47,901 nucleotides of DNA, from assembly GCA_964459445.1 (NCBI GenBank), contig CAYWMP010000018.1, positions 1 through 47,901 of the forward strand, written 5' to 3'. Positions 1-8,748 of this stretch are shown here, one piece after another. The notes below the pieces were generated by a model that saw only the letters and a list, made by a program, of their open reading frames with translations, had not been told where the DNA came from and searched no databases. Position 1 is the stretch's first letter. Each line of letters opens with the position of its first letter. This DNA is from CAYWMP01 sp964459445. GTDB taxonomy: Bacteria; Desulfobacterota; DSM-4660; Desulfatiglandales; HGW-15. The position numbers were made by a program, and so were the translations under genes.

Positions 1-50
1 AAGCCTATGAACTCTGACCTTGCCCTCAGGACAAGGGTTTCTATTACGGA

Positions 51-911
51 CTAAACTCTGTCCTTCCATTCCCGATTTGTGACTTCGATCTCCACCTTTT
101 CGAGTTCCCCAAGGGCCCTTGCCAGATGCGCAGAAAAGCGTTTTAAGGATTCCTCGCCCTTTTCCTTGGTGCCCCGCAGCGGGTTTCCGATAAGCCCGGT
201 GTCCGAGAACTCCCGGTGCTCCATGGGAAACACAAAATAATTCCAGCCCTCGAATTCAACACTGGGCGTGCCGTCTTTTTTCAGGAATGAGTCAGGCAGA
301 TAGGGCGGGGTCTTGGTTCTTTCGCTCTTTACCGCGCGATCCATGCGTGCCAATTTTTCATCGTGTGCCAGCACCTGGGCCGTCTCCAATTCGCCGGCAT
401 GCCATCCTGGGGTTTCCTCCGGCGGGCCTTCCAAAATGTCGGCGATCATGCCGAAATAGTTTTCTGCGTAAGGTTTGTAAACGCACACCAGGGCGCCGGT
501 GTCATACTTTATTTTCCGGAGCAGGGGATCGATGATCTTCATGTTGGAGGCGTGTCCCATGACAAAGATGATCTTGTTGAAGCCGTGATGGATCAAAGAG
601 CGCGCAATGTCATAGTAGAGGTTCTTGAATGTCTCCGCCCTTACTGTGATGGTACCCAGCCCGAGCCCTGGGGGCCCCATATGATGAGGGCTGTAACCGA
701 TCCAAGACTCCGGCGTGTACAAAACCTCGGCCTGTTGAGCAGCCCGGTACACAACCTCTCTGGCCGTAATCATGTCGGTGAACAGCGGGCAGTGATAGGA
801 ATGTTGTTCCAGACTGGCAACGGGTACCATGATGATATCTTTTTTCTTCAGGTATTCCTGGATATCCACGTAGGTCAAATTGCCCATATTGTATTTATAG
901 TCCGTTAACAT
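51..911 (-). CDS. Creatininase-family amidohydrolase
   Basis: The 286-residue protein fits the creatininase/MftE-like metal-dependent amidohydrolase family. Near the N-terminus the segment VASLEQHSYHCPLFTD matches the family metal-binding motif (Glu-Gln-His, then Asp). MGHASN stands where the family usually has NGHGGN, and HAGELETA matches the conserved HAGE-ET motif. These enzymes hydrolyse cyclic or linear amides using two metal ions; the substrate here cannot be told. The ATG at 911 follows a strong ribosome binding site (AAAGGAGGGG on the minus strand). The gene lies 51 bases downstream of the Tm-1-like gene on the same strand, so the two are probably co-transcribed and controlled by the divergent DeoR regulator. 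The length is slightly above the usual 240-260 residues. Family assignment is confident; the specific reaction is unknown. Confidence 0.85.
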   Translation of the reverse strand: MLTDYKYNMGNLTYVDIQEYLKKKDIIMVPVASLEQHSYHCPLFTDMITAREVVYRAAQQAEVLYTPESWIGYSPHHMGPPGLGLGTITVRAETFKNLYYDIARSLIHHGFNKIIFVMGHASNMKIIDPLLRKIKYDTGALVCVYKPYAENYFGMIADILEGPPEETPGWHAGELETAQVLAHDEKLARMDRAVKSERTKTPPYLPDSFLKKDGTPSVEFEGWNYFVFPMEHREFSDTGLIGNPLRGTKEKGEESLKRFSAHLARALGELEKVEIEVTNREWKDRV

Positions 912-962
912 AATCCCCTCCTTTCCTTTAGCCGGGTAATTGCAATTCGATAAAACATTCTA

Positions 963-2195
963 TTATGAGACAAGGGCGACAAACTCCTTTACGATCAGAT
1001 CCGCAAAGGCTTCTTCATTGACCTGCATATCGGCCTCAATGACGGGTATGTCCCTTCGAAGACCGTCCTTCAGGGAGCCGAAAAAAATCCGGTCGCCCTC
1101 CGGGTCGTGGGTACTGCCTCCCTTCAGCCCCGAAATACTCATGCCCTTTAGGGGCAAAATCACGGTTACAGGACCTTTTGCCTGGTTCAATTTCTCAGCA
1201 GCGGTTTCTCCAATGGTTTTCATTTCTTCATGGGAGGGACGTATCAACGTGAATTTGGGGTTGTGATAGTACATCTTGCGATCGCGCCATTTCTCCGGAA
1301 TGGTTTCTTTGGCTCCCTGGGCAAAAAAATCGACGCAACCGGTGGAGACAACCTGGGGGATTCCATTTTTTGCGGCCGCCTCAAGACGATGGGGTCCGGC
1401 GTCATGGTAGGCGCTCACCAAGTGATCGGTCAATTCATTGATACACAGATCAATTACACCGCAAAAGAATCCCCGTTCGATCATGTCCTCCATCACCTGT
1501 CCGCCGACCCCGCTTGAATGAAAGATAACCGGGATGTATCCTGCCTTTTCGAGTCTTGGTAGGATGAATTTCAGGGCCCTATCGGTGGTTCCCAGGGTGG
1601 TAAGGGCGACCAGGTTATCGCTTTTGACTTCCATGGGGCGATAACCCTGAACCATCCCACAGATTGCTGCTGTTGCATTGTCAAATACGGTTCGACTGAT
1701 TTCGTTGATGCCGGCAATATCGACGAGGGAATGCATCACCATGATGTCTCGGATGCCGATAAAAGGACCAAAGGGACGCACGCCGCTGGCAAGGGGGGTA
1801 ATGATGATTTTGGGAAAACCCGGTGGCAGGACCTGCATGGCTGCTGCGGCCATCACGCCCCCTTCAGCGCCGCCCATGGAAATGACGCCCTGTATCCGGC
1901 CTTCCGCAAACAGCCTGGCTGTCACAGCAATGGCACCCTTCAGCATTTCTTCAATGGCTGCGCCGCGGGAACCCTTTTGGCGTAGATCTTCAAGCGTGCT
2001 TCCTCCCGCAAGGGCGGTTTCCGATGCCGGAACATCGGGCGTGATGTCAGTGGGTTCTCCGAGGATACCCGTGTCGACGATCAGGGTGTCGAGACCGTTG
2101 TCCATTATGTGCTGATTGAGATAGATGACTTCTTCGCTTTTGGTATCGAGAGTGGCGATGATTAGGACGACCCGTTTTGTTGGTGTGGCGACCAT
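963..2195 (-). CDS. Tm-1-like ATP-binding / UPF0261 family protein
   Basis: The 410-residue protein has the layout of the UPF0261/Tm-1-like family. The N-terminal half opens with VVLIIATLDTKSEEV and carries SMGGAEGGVMAAAAM, typical of the nucleotide-binding part. The segment VMHSLVDIAGIN leads into a C-terminal TIM-barrel-like half (about residues 190-410) containing GVIDLCINELTDHL and VSTGCVDFFAQG. The plant homologue Tm-1 binds a viral replicase; bacterial members have no settled biochemical role but sit in small-molecule catabolic clusters. Start is the ATG at 2195 with GAAGGG just upstream. It is the first gene of a two-gene minus-strand operon with the creatininase-like gene, divergent from a DeoR regulator. 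Together with the MFS transporter this suggests uptake and breakdown of an unidentified amide or lactam compound, which is inference. Confidence 0.88.
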   Translation of the reverse strand: MVATPTKRVVLIIATLDTKSEEVIYLNQHIMDNGLDTLIVDTGILGEPTDITPDVPASETALAGGSTLEDLRQKGSRGAAIEEMLKGAIAVTARLFAEGRIQGVISMGGAEGGVMAAAAMQVLPPGFPKIIITPLASGVRPFGPFIGIRDIMVMHSLVDIAGINEISRTVFDNATAAICGMVQGYRPMEVKSDNLVALTTLGTTDRALKFILPRLEKAGYIPVIFHSSGVGGQVMEDMIERGFFCGVIDLCINELTDHLVSAYHDAGPHRLEAAAKNGIPQVVSTGCVDFFAQGAKETIPEKWRDRKMYYHNPKFTLIRPSHEEMKTIGETAAEKLNQAKGPVTVILPLKGMSISGLKGGSTHDPEGDRIFFGSLKDGLRRDIPVIEADMQVNEEAFADLIVKEFVALVS

Positions 2196-2528
2196 GGAAG
2201 CCCTTCTTTTCGGGATTAATCACGCTGTGGATGGTGTACTAATTCTTTTTTAAAGAAAAATCTGCTAAGAAGTCAAGTGAAAATCCCATTTTTTCTCATT
2301 TTTTGCTATAATTTCTCATAATTTTGCAAACAAAAACAAGGCTTATTTTTAAATATTTGAATTTATTTGATTTTTAATATATTTTATGATTCCTTGTTGA
2401 GGCGAATATAAATCCCAATGAAGCCCGACTTTAAAGAAATAAGATCGAATTGAACACTTTACAAACCATGAATATTTGTATTATAGGGTAGTTTTCTCAA
2501 TTTTTCTCAAAATAGGGCAAAGCAAATT
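2196..2528. promoter_or_regulatory. AT-rich divergent regulatory region with four TTTCTCA motifs
   Basis: This gene-free 333-base stretch separates the minus-strand Tm-1-like operon from the DeoR regulator. A minus-strand promoter candidate has TTGACT (2276 down to 2271), a 16-base spacer and TTTAAA (2254 down to 2249). The heptamer TTTCTCA occurs four times: 2292-2298, 2312-2318, 2493-2499 and 2503-2509. Starts within the pairs are 20 and 10 bases apart, close to whole helical turns. One pair lies just upstream of the minus-strand promoter and the other just before the deoR start. These are plausible binding sites for the adjacent DeoR-type regulator, but this is inferred from position and repetition only. 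Confidence 0.45.
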
Positions 2529-3305
2529 ATGAAAACCAATCTATACCCATTCGAGAGAAAGGAAAAGATCCTGGATCAGATCAAAAACAGGGGTCAACTC
2601 AATATCAGTGAGCACGCCAAGTTGTTTAATGTCTCCATATCCACTCTTCATAGAGACCTTAAGGATCTGGAAAAACAGGGACTGATCAAAAAGGTAATGG
2701 GCGGCGCGGTTTTGGTGAACGGCAGTCAATTCGAAACTCACTTTGACAAGCGTTTGAAGACCCGAGTCAAAGAGAAAATGGCCATCGCCAGAAAGGCTAT
2801 TGAGTTTATTGAGGACGACACGTCGATCTATCTCGATCATTCATCCACTACGAGCTTTTTGGCTCGGGAAATCAAACAGCGCTCCTATAAAAGCCTTGTG
2901 GTATTGACCAATTCCCTCCACATCCCCAACGAATTAGGTGGCGTGCAGGGCATACAACTCATCAGCACCGGTGGCGTAATCGATAGCGAATTCAAGGCAC
3001 TATCCGGGCGCTGGGTGGTGGATTCCCTTCAAAGAATTAATCTGCATCAGGTCTTCATTTCCGTTGGTGCCATCTCCGTGGATCATGGGCTCATGACGCA
3101 GGCCCATTTCATTAATGACCTCATGCCGGAGCTGCTCAAGCGGAGCCAGCATGTCAAGGTGATGGTTGACAGCAGCAAATTCTTTAAAATCGGCACATTC
3201 AAAATCTCACCCTTGAAACCTTCCTTTACAATCATTTCCGACAAGGGCCTCCCTGAAGACATCCGAGCCGCCATTGAAGCCAAAGGGCTGAACCTTGTCC
3301 TATAG
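2529..3305 (+). CDS. DeoR-family transcriptional regulator
   Basis: The 258-residue protein has the standard DeoR layout. An N-terminal winged helix-turn-helix spans about residues 10-65, with the recognition segment NVSISTLHRDLKDLEKQGLI followed by the family signature KKVMGGAVL. The C-terminal sugar-phosphate-isomerase-like sensor domain (about 75-255) contains LVVLTNSLHIPNEL and STGGVIDSEFKALSG. DeoR proteins usually repress a neighbouring catabolic operon and respond to a phosphorylated intermediate. It is divergent from the Tm-1-like/creatininase operon and 63 bases upstream of the MFS transporter, so it probably controls both. The start at 2529 has only a weak ribosome binding site (AGGGCAAAG). 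The ligand is unknown. Confidence 0.92.
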   Translation: MKTNLYPFERKEKILDQIKNRGQLNISEHAKLFNVSISTLHRDLKDLEKQGLIKKVMGGAVLVNGSQFETHFDKRLKTRVKEKMAIARKAIEFIEDDTSIYLDHSSTTSFLAREIKQRSYKSLVVLTNSLHIPNELGGVQGIQLISTGGVIDSEFKALSGRWVVDSLQRINLHQVFISVGAISVDHGLMTQAHFINDLMPELLKRSQHVKVMVDSSKFFKIGTFKISPLKPSFTIISDKGLPEDIRAAIEAKGLNLVL

Positions 3306-3368
3306 TCCGGTATCCTTCCTCGAACCTCATCCCCACAGGGTTGGACTACACCTACTGAGAAATAACCG

Positions 3369-4520
3369 ATGAATTACAAAATGATATTTGCCTTTCTGGT
3401 GGGCTTGAATTCGGGCGTTATTTTTCTGAATATTCCACCGGCGTTGGATGAATTAATGACCCTTTACGCAGTCTCCTACACCAAGATTTCCCTGTTGATC
3501 AGCGCTCTATTGTGGTCACATGCCTTGATGCAGGTGCCGGCCGGTATAATTACCGACAGGGTGGGACTTCATCGTTCACTGATCATTTGCCTGGTGTTTA
3601 TGATAACCGGCGGATTCATTTCGGCCGCCTCTGATCATCTGGGTGTGGCCGTAGCAGGAAGGGTATTGTCAGGCTTCGGTACCGGACTTGGGTTTGTGGC
3701 TGCCATGAAACTAACCGCTCTATATGCGCCGGGCGGTCGAATGGGAACCTATCAGGCCTTTTTTGCTGCTGCGTTTTCCCTTGGATGTATTTTGGCCTTT
3801 CTTATTATTCCCCCAATTGCCGGTTTGGGTTGGCAATGGGTCTATCTCACAACCGGCTTGACCTCCATCCCGCTTTTGGCCATGGTTCTGCCCATGGATC
3901 TGCAACCCCAGACCAAGGTCACCCAGCAACCCATGCCCATGAATCAGATCCTCCGGATTCGCTTGGGATGGGTTCTCGGTCTTTATCATGCCCTATCCTA
4001 CGGCTCGATGATCAATCTGGGCAATTGGGTTCCAACGCTTTTGACGGAAGTGTGGCAGGGGTCAACCGCCACCCAGTTTGCCTTGGGCGGCGCGCTGGTG
4101 ATGCTGGTCAGTGGATTGGCACGCTTATCAGGCGGCTTTATCCTGTTTCGTTTTCAACCTTTGCTGATCTCCAACGGCTCAATCATGGCTCTTCTAGGAC
4201 TATTCACCGGCCTCTTTTTTATCCCAACACCAGGAATCGTTTTGGGGTTGGCCCTTGCCGCAGCATGGTTTGCCTCCATCAATTTCGGGGCTTTTTTTCA
4301 TATTGCTTCCAGAGCAACAAACTCAGAATCCCTTGGATCCTTTATTGGGTTCATTAACCTGCTCGCCAATCTCGGCGCCATCCTTTTTACGCTGACCTTT
4401 GGCTGGGCAAAAGATAACTTTGGAACGCTTTCAAGCGGTTTCGCTGTCCTGGCAGCCATATGTCTCTTGGCCCTCCTTCTTGGCAGGCCCGTCTTAAGGA
4501 AAGAGGCACATGAAGATTAA
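3369..4520 (+). CDS. Major facilitator superfamily transporter
   Basis: The 383-residue protein is strongly hydrophobic, with roughly twelve predicted membrane spans, as in 12-TM MFS carriers. GIITDRVGLHRS after the second span matches the MFS motif A (G-x3-D-R-x-G-R-R), and a weaker equivalent follows the central loop. Such carriers move small solutes across the inner membrane by ion coupling. It follows the DeoR gene in the same direction with a 63-base gap, so it is probably the uptake or export partner of the Tm-1-like/creatininase pathway. The substrate cannot be read from sequence. Start is the ATG at 3369. Confidence 0.88.
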   Translation: MNYKMIFAFLVGLNSGVIFLNIPPALDELMTLYAVSYTKISLLISALLWSHALMQVPAGIITDRVGLHRSLIICLVFMITGGFISAASDHLGVAVAGRVLSGFGTGLGFVAAMKLTALYAPGGRMGTYQAFFAAAFSLGCILAFLIIPPIAGLGWQWVYLTTGLTSIPLLAMVLPMDLQPQTKVTQQPMPMNQILRIRLGWVLGLYHALSYGSMINLGNWVPTLLTEVWQGSTATQFALGGALVMLVSGLARLSGGFILFRFQPLLISNGSIMALLGLFTGLFFIPTPGIVLGLALAAAWFASINFGAFFHIASRATNSESLGSFIGFINLLANLGAILFTLTFGWAKDNFGTLSSGFAVLAAICLLALLLGRPVLRKEAHED

Positions 4521-4670
4521 TAAAACGACAACCAATCCATAGCATAACAATTATCCCGCCAGCCCCCTAATCGAATACCCTCAACATCCTTCAGAAATTA
4601 CAGATATTTGGCATGCTTATTGCTCAATTTCCAAGCTGGAAACGCTTGTGCGCGAGCGGAGAAACCTCCC

Positions 4671-7600
4671 ATGAAAAAAGTCCTCATATCAGGGGCATCA
4701 AAGGAACTTATTGATTTCATACAGGATGCTGTAGATCGCACCCAGGATTTCACAGCCGTTGGGCCCTTCTCCAATGAACTCGATTGCACATGGCTGATTC
4801 AATCCGAAAGACCCGACATTGTCTTGCTGGATGTCAACCTTCCCGATTCAAATCCAATAGATATTACAAGACTCATTATCCAGGATGATCCCACACGGAT
4901 TATTTTGCTGAGTTCAAATTCGGACTCAGGCGAGCTTGAAACTGCCTTTGAAGCCCTAAAATCAGGGGCCCTGACTATATTTGAGCGTCCTGAAAACCTA
5001 AATTTCCGCAGTGCCGGAAAGATAAGAAAAAGCATTGTCGAAACACTCGAATCGGCTTCTGATATACCCCTAGAATTCATCGGAAAAGAGGCAAAAGGAC
5101 TACAAAGGGCCAAAGCCAAGTTTGCCTATAATCCGGAAAGAATCGAAACCCTAAAAAGCGAGGGCTGGGCCTATGATGACGCCAAGGCCGTCGTGATTGG
5201 GGCATCCATGGGGGGCATTCCCTTACTCCAAGAAATTGTATTTAATTTACCCAGTGATTTTACCATCCCTACCTTGATTATTCCGGGTCTGCCCCGCGGG
5301 TTTAATGAGGGCCTAACGGATTGGTTAGGAAAAGCAACAAATCTAACCCTTAAAGTCGCCTCCCATGGAGATATTATTGAACCCTCTTATATTTATGTTG
5401 CGCCGGGTGATCGACACATGGGAATCAACAAAAAGGGGAAAATTCATTTGAGGCAACGCGCGCCCATGAATAGCGCACGCCCTTCAATCTCTTACCTTTT
5501 TAAATCCGCGACCAAGGCCTTTAAAGACAAAGTGATCGGCATTCTCACGACCACTCAGGGGATAGACGGCGTTCATGAGCTTGGATTGATGAAAGACAGA
5601 GGCGGGATCGCCATTGTTAAAAGCCTGATAAACTTGACCCAACAGAACGATCCCATGGAAAACGACCGACTTCAGGCCGGCACCTTAGCGCTTTCGCCTC
5701 CCGAACTGGCCAAGTTTCTTCCCATGGTCACGGAAGTAAATGATGAGGAAAGCGAGGACGAAGAATTAGAGACAAAGGAAGAGATTGAAGAAACAACGCG
5801 TGATGACGGAGAGGACCAGGAAGGGAATGACGAAGCACAAACACCGGACTCGGAAGAAACACCTGATAGCGAAACCGACAATGACGAGGAACAGAAGGGT
5901 CGGATAAAATCATTCTTTGGCAGGCGTGAAATCATTGCCGCTATTGCATGTGGCATGGTTTTAATGGTTTTCCTGTTAATTGGAAAGGACGCATGGAATT
6001 GGACCAAAAAGTGGCCCATCCCTGGGGTAGGTGTTGAGCAAAATGAAGACGGCGGAGATGATCACAATGAACCGCCTTTGACTGGGGCAGTACCAGCGGA
6101 GAAGCAAACCATCCTTCATGGAAAGGCTTTAGGCCAAGGAAAAAATCATGGCTCCAATCCAAAAAAAGTCCCGAAGAAACGCTTTTCACCAAAGGTGAAT
6201 TCAGAGAAAAAATCTCCGGACAGGGCCCCGACGCAAAGAGAAAAAGACCCGCGCCGTGATTCCAAAGAAGTTGAAAAAATTTCCCTTCCTAAAGCGCAAA
6301 GTGCCGGCGCTACTATTCCCGAGTTTAGCGAGGAGGATAGGCAAGCCATAGAAAACGAGCGTAACCGGGCCGCAAAAAATAAATCCACATTGGGCCAGGT
6401 TGATCCTCTTGACGCTGATCGGGAAAAAGCAATGCTTGGAGGGAACGTTCAAGACCATGGCGGTGATAGCCCTCTAGGACGGAAAAACCATGACGGCAAA
6501 ATAGCTTCAGGGCAAGGCTTCAATCAGGGAGTTGATAAAAGAGTTGGCGATTCAACCATTATGCCTAACGGTGCGGGAGATATGGAAGATAAACCAGCTG
6601 ATGCCGGGCTAGAGATCACTCAAAAAACGACATTAGAGGTCGAAGCACAAGACACCGATTCTTTTATCGAAAAAATGATCAATGCCCTCAAGAATTTAAT
6701 GGGACAGGATGGGCATTTGGATGAAAGTGATGAAAAGGACCTCCCATTAGATGGACAGGCATCCGGCCCAGTTTTTTCGGCGAAAATAGGTCCCGGAAAA
6801 CACTCAACCCCGAACTCCGATCATACTCAAGGGGATGAAACAATGGGGGATGGTTCAGCAAAGGGGACCGGCGGCGGCATTGGGTCGCAAACCCAGGGGG
6901 GTCAGGGAGCCGGTGCAAGCGGCGGCTCTTCCGAAAATGGTCAAGGCGGTGGGGGTGGCGGTCAGGACAAACAGAATGAAGACAGAAATTCCGGGTTGAA
7001 AAAAGATAATCCGACGGCGCCCCTTGATGCAATGCGCGAGGAGAATGAGGATCTCCCAAAAAAGAAAAACAAGGCAAAGAGCACTTTAGCAGAAAAGCGA
7101 GATCAGCAGTTTGAAAAACCAGATTCTGGGAGAAGGCCCCATGAAAATCAGAATCATGATGACAACAGGTCGGATAAAGATTCATTGCTCGAAAGATTAA
7201 CTAAAGCGGTCAAGAATCTGGTAAGCGAAGAGGAAGGACCGATAGCGAAAAATGATCATGATGGTAAATCGATTGGCGGAAAGGAGAATCCCGGTCTATT
7301 ACCAGAAAGGAAAAACAAATCCGAAAAAGGATTTGAGGTCGCAAAAATTCCTCATATCAAGAGAGCACCCGGCACCTTGCAAAGAATTGGAGATATGGGT
7401 TTTGTCTGGATACCGCCGGGGACCTTTATGATGCAAGCAGGAGGAAAAAATAAGCCCTACCAAGAAAATATCCCAAAAGGCTTCTGGATGGGCCGGTTTG
7501 AAATCACAAAGGCGCAATGGTTTTCTCTCATGGGCACTAAGCCATGGGAAGAACCTAAAGCCGGAAACTCAGAAATGCATACACCCGTCGTAAATGTAAG

Positions 7601-8078
7601 TTGGAATGATGTCATGAAGTTTCTCGGCATAATGAATGAAGGGTCCGTCGTGCGATTCAGGGTGCCTACCGAAGCGGAGTGGGAGTATGCATCCCGATCG
7701 GGAAAGGCCACTACCTACTTTTTTGGCAACAAACCCAATAATTTAATTGAATACGCATGGTACCGATACAGCACTCACATTTCAGGAGAAAATCGTCTTC
7801 ACCGGGTCGGGCTAAAAAAACCGAATGCATGGGGGCTCTACGATATGTACGGCAATGTCATGGAATGGTGTTTTGACAGGTACGGTGATAAGCCCCGCGG
7901 AGCGGCGACAACCCATGTCGATCCCAAGAGTCCCCTTCAAAAGGAAGCCAGGGTCATTCGTGGCGGGAGCTGGGTTGACATTTCGCGGCAATGCAACTCC
8001 GTATATCGCCGAGGCCTACCACCGGACAGTTCCATGGATACTTTGGGCTTTCGTTTGGTCGCGGATATGGCGGAGTAG
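4671..8078 (+). CDS. REC-CheB-like / transmembrane / SUMF1 (FGE-like) fusion protein
   Basis: The start chosen is ATG 4671, preceded by CGGAG, because the receiver domain begins there; an in-frame upstream start exists at 4608. The protein has 1135 residues. Residues 1-125 resemble a receiver domain with Asp54 (IVLLDVNLPD), but the usual acidic pair is replaced by ISGAS at 6-10 and the conserved Lys appears as Arg106. Residues 170-350 resemble the CheB methylesterase: Ser179 (IGASMGG) and Asp299 (QGIDGV) are kept, while the catalytic His of the QHMP motif aligns with Gly206 (IIPGLPRGF). An acidic stretch leads to one hydrophobic span at about 421-440. Then come about 465 residues of hydrophilic low complexity, including a Gly-rich part. 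Residues 905-1133 form a SUMF1 domain (RVPTEAEWEYASR, GLYDMYGNVMEW, RGGSW, GFRLV). The FGE catalytic cysteine pair is absent. Likely topology is cytoplasmic N-terminus and periplasmic C-terminus. Function is unknown; a signalling scaffold is possible. Confidence 0.85.
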   Translation: MKKVLISGASKELIDFIQDAVDRTQDFTAVGPFSNELDCTWLIQSERPDIVLLDVNLPDSNPIDITRLIIQDDPTRIILLSSNSDSGELETAFEALKSGALTIFERPENLNFRSAGKIRKSIVETLESASDIPLEFIGKEAKGLQRAKAKFAYNPERIETLKSEGWAYDDAKAVVIGASMGGIPLLQEIVFNLPSDFTIPTLIIPGLPRGFNEGLTDWLGKATNLTLKVASHGDIIEPSYIYVAPGDRHMGINKKGKIHLRQRAPMNSARPSISYLFKSATKAFKDKVIGILTTTQGIDGVHELGLMKDRGGIAIVKSLINLTQQNDPMENDRLQAGTLALSPPELAKFLPMVTEVNDEESEDEELETKEEIEETTRDDGEDQEGNDEAQTPDSEETPDSETDNDEEQKGRIKSFFGRREIIAAIACGMVLMVFLLIGKDAWNWTKKWPIPGVGVEQNEDGGDDHNEPPLTGAVPAEKQTILHGKALGQGKNHGSNPKKVPKKRFSPKVNSEKKSPDRAPTQREKDPRRDSKEVEKISLPKAQSAGATIPEFSEEDRQAIENERNRAAKNKSTLGQVDPLDADREKAMLGGNVQDHGGDSPLGRKNHDGKIASGQGFNQGVDKRVGDSTIMPNGAGDMEDKPADAGLEITQKTTLEVEAQDTDSFIEKMINALKNLMGQDGHLDESDEKDLPLDGQASGPVFSAKIGPGKHSTPNSDHTQGDETMGDGSAKGTGGGIGSQTQGGQGAGASGGSSENGQGGGGGGQDKQNEDRNSGLKKDNPTAPLDAMREENEDLPKKKNKAKSTLAEKRDQQFEKPDSGRRPHENQNHDDNRSDKDSLLERLTKAVKNLVSEEEGPIAKNDHDGKSIGGKENPGLLPERKNKSEKGFEVAKIPHIKRAPGTLQRIGDMGFVWIPPGTFMMQAGGKNKPYQENIPKGFWMGRFEITKAQWFSLMGTKPWEEPKAGNSEMHTPVVNVSWNDVMKFLGIMNEGSVVRFRVPTEAEWEYASRSGKATTYFFGNKPNNLIEYAWYRYSTHISGENRLHRVGLKKPNAWGLYDMYGNVMEWCFDRYGDKPRGAATTHVDPKSPLQKEARVIRGGSWVDISRQCNSVYRRGLPPDSSMDTLGFRLVADMAE

Positions 8079-8748
8079 GCTGGGTGATAGCACGGTTGAG
8101 GCATACTTCTTTCCTTCCTTTTACGATGTCAGTTAACCCTGAATCATAGGGAAAATATTAGTTGTTGAAAAAGGCGATTATTGCAGATATACTGCATTTA
8201 TGTCTAAAAGGCATGGAGATTGACACACAGGATCTCCCGACTAGAAGCATTTGTAACGGGTGATAGAAGCAAGAGAAACTTCCTGTCAAGTTCGAGTTCC
8301 TTTGAAACTGTGCGATTCTCTTACAGCATCTGATCAGTATCAGACTTTCTCTGATGTATACTGCAAAGGCGAAAGTCGATAGAATACCACTCGGTATTTC
8401 ATATAGTTTGTAGCCTCGATCAAGAATTGATCGCAACTTAGTTTGAAATCCTATTCCTACCTCGCATGGACTGTCCTGCTTGGCGCTAAAAGCATGCCGT
8501 GGTTCGGCATATCCTTCGCTTCCGCACCACCGTTAAATCACCCGCAATAGATACGTCATTGTTTCAACCTGCTTTTCTGCTTACGGGAAATTGACTCTTC
8601 ATCCGTTCATGCTTCGCCGGATTTTTTCCCTGGGATACCCCTGTTCAAGTCAGTCGCCCTGCCTTCGTGCCTGCCAGGATATCGAGTAGCGAACAAAACT
8701 GGTTTTCCATAATTTAAATATCTTCGGGAACGGATGAGGAATGCTTAA
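8079..8748. other. 670-base gene-free region upstream of prkA
   Basis: No convincing coding sequence was found here. A 92-codon open frame on the minus strand (8158-8436) has no recognisable domain. A sigma-70-like candidate has TTGACA (8220-8225), a 17-base spacer and TAGAAG (8243-8248). A 6-bp hairpin, ATGCCG (8494-8499) with CGGCAT (8505-8510), lies mid-region. A weak terminator-like element pairs ATCCG (8601-8605) with CGGAT (8618-8622) and is followed by a T run. CATAAT at 8708-8713 is a possible -10 for the prkA operon. The stretch may be a long 5' leader or the remnant of a lost gene. Confidence 0.35.

Noticed and set aside
363..908. 181-codon plus-strand frame over the creatininase gene
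   Set aside because: It is the antisense shadow of a clearly conserved minus-strand gene.
7398..8078. A true formylglycine-generating enzyme that activates sulfatases
   Set aside because: The catalytic cysteine pair of bacterial FGE is missing (RGGSWVDISRQCNS has a single Cys), and no sulfatase gene is nearby.
8158..8436. 92-codon open frame on the minus strand upstream of prkA
   Set aside because: No recognisable domain, mixed composition without protein-like pattern, and no ribosome binding site was evident.
8470..8510. Sigma-54 promoter around TTGGCGCTAAAAGCATGC
   Set aside because: The GG and GC elements are 12 bases apart instead of the required 10.
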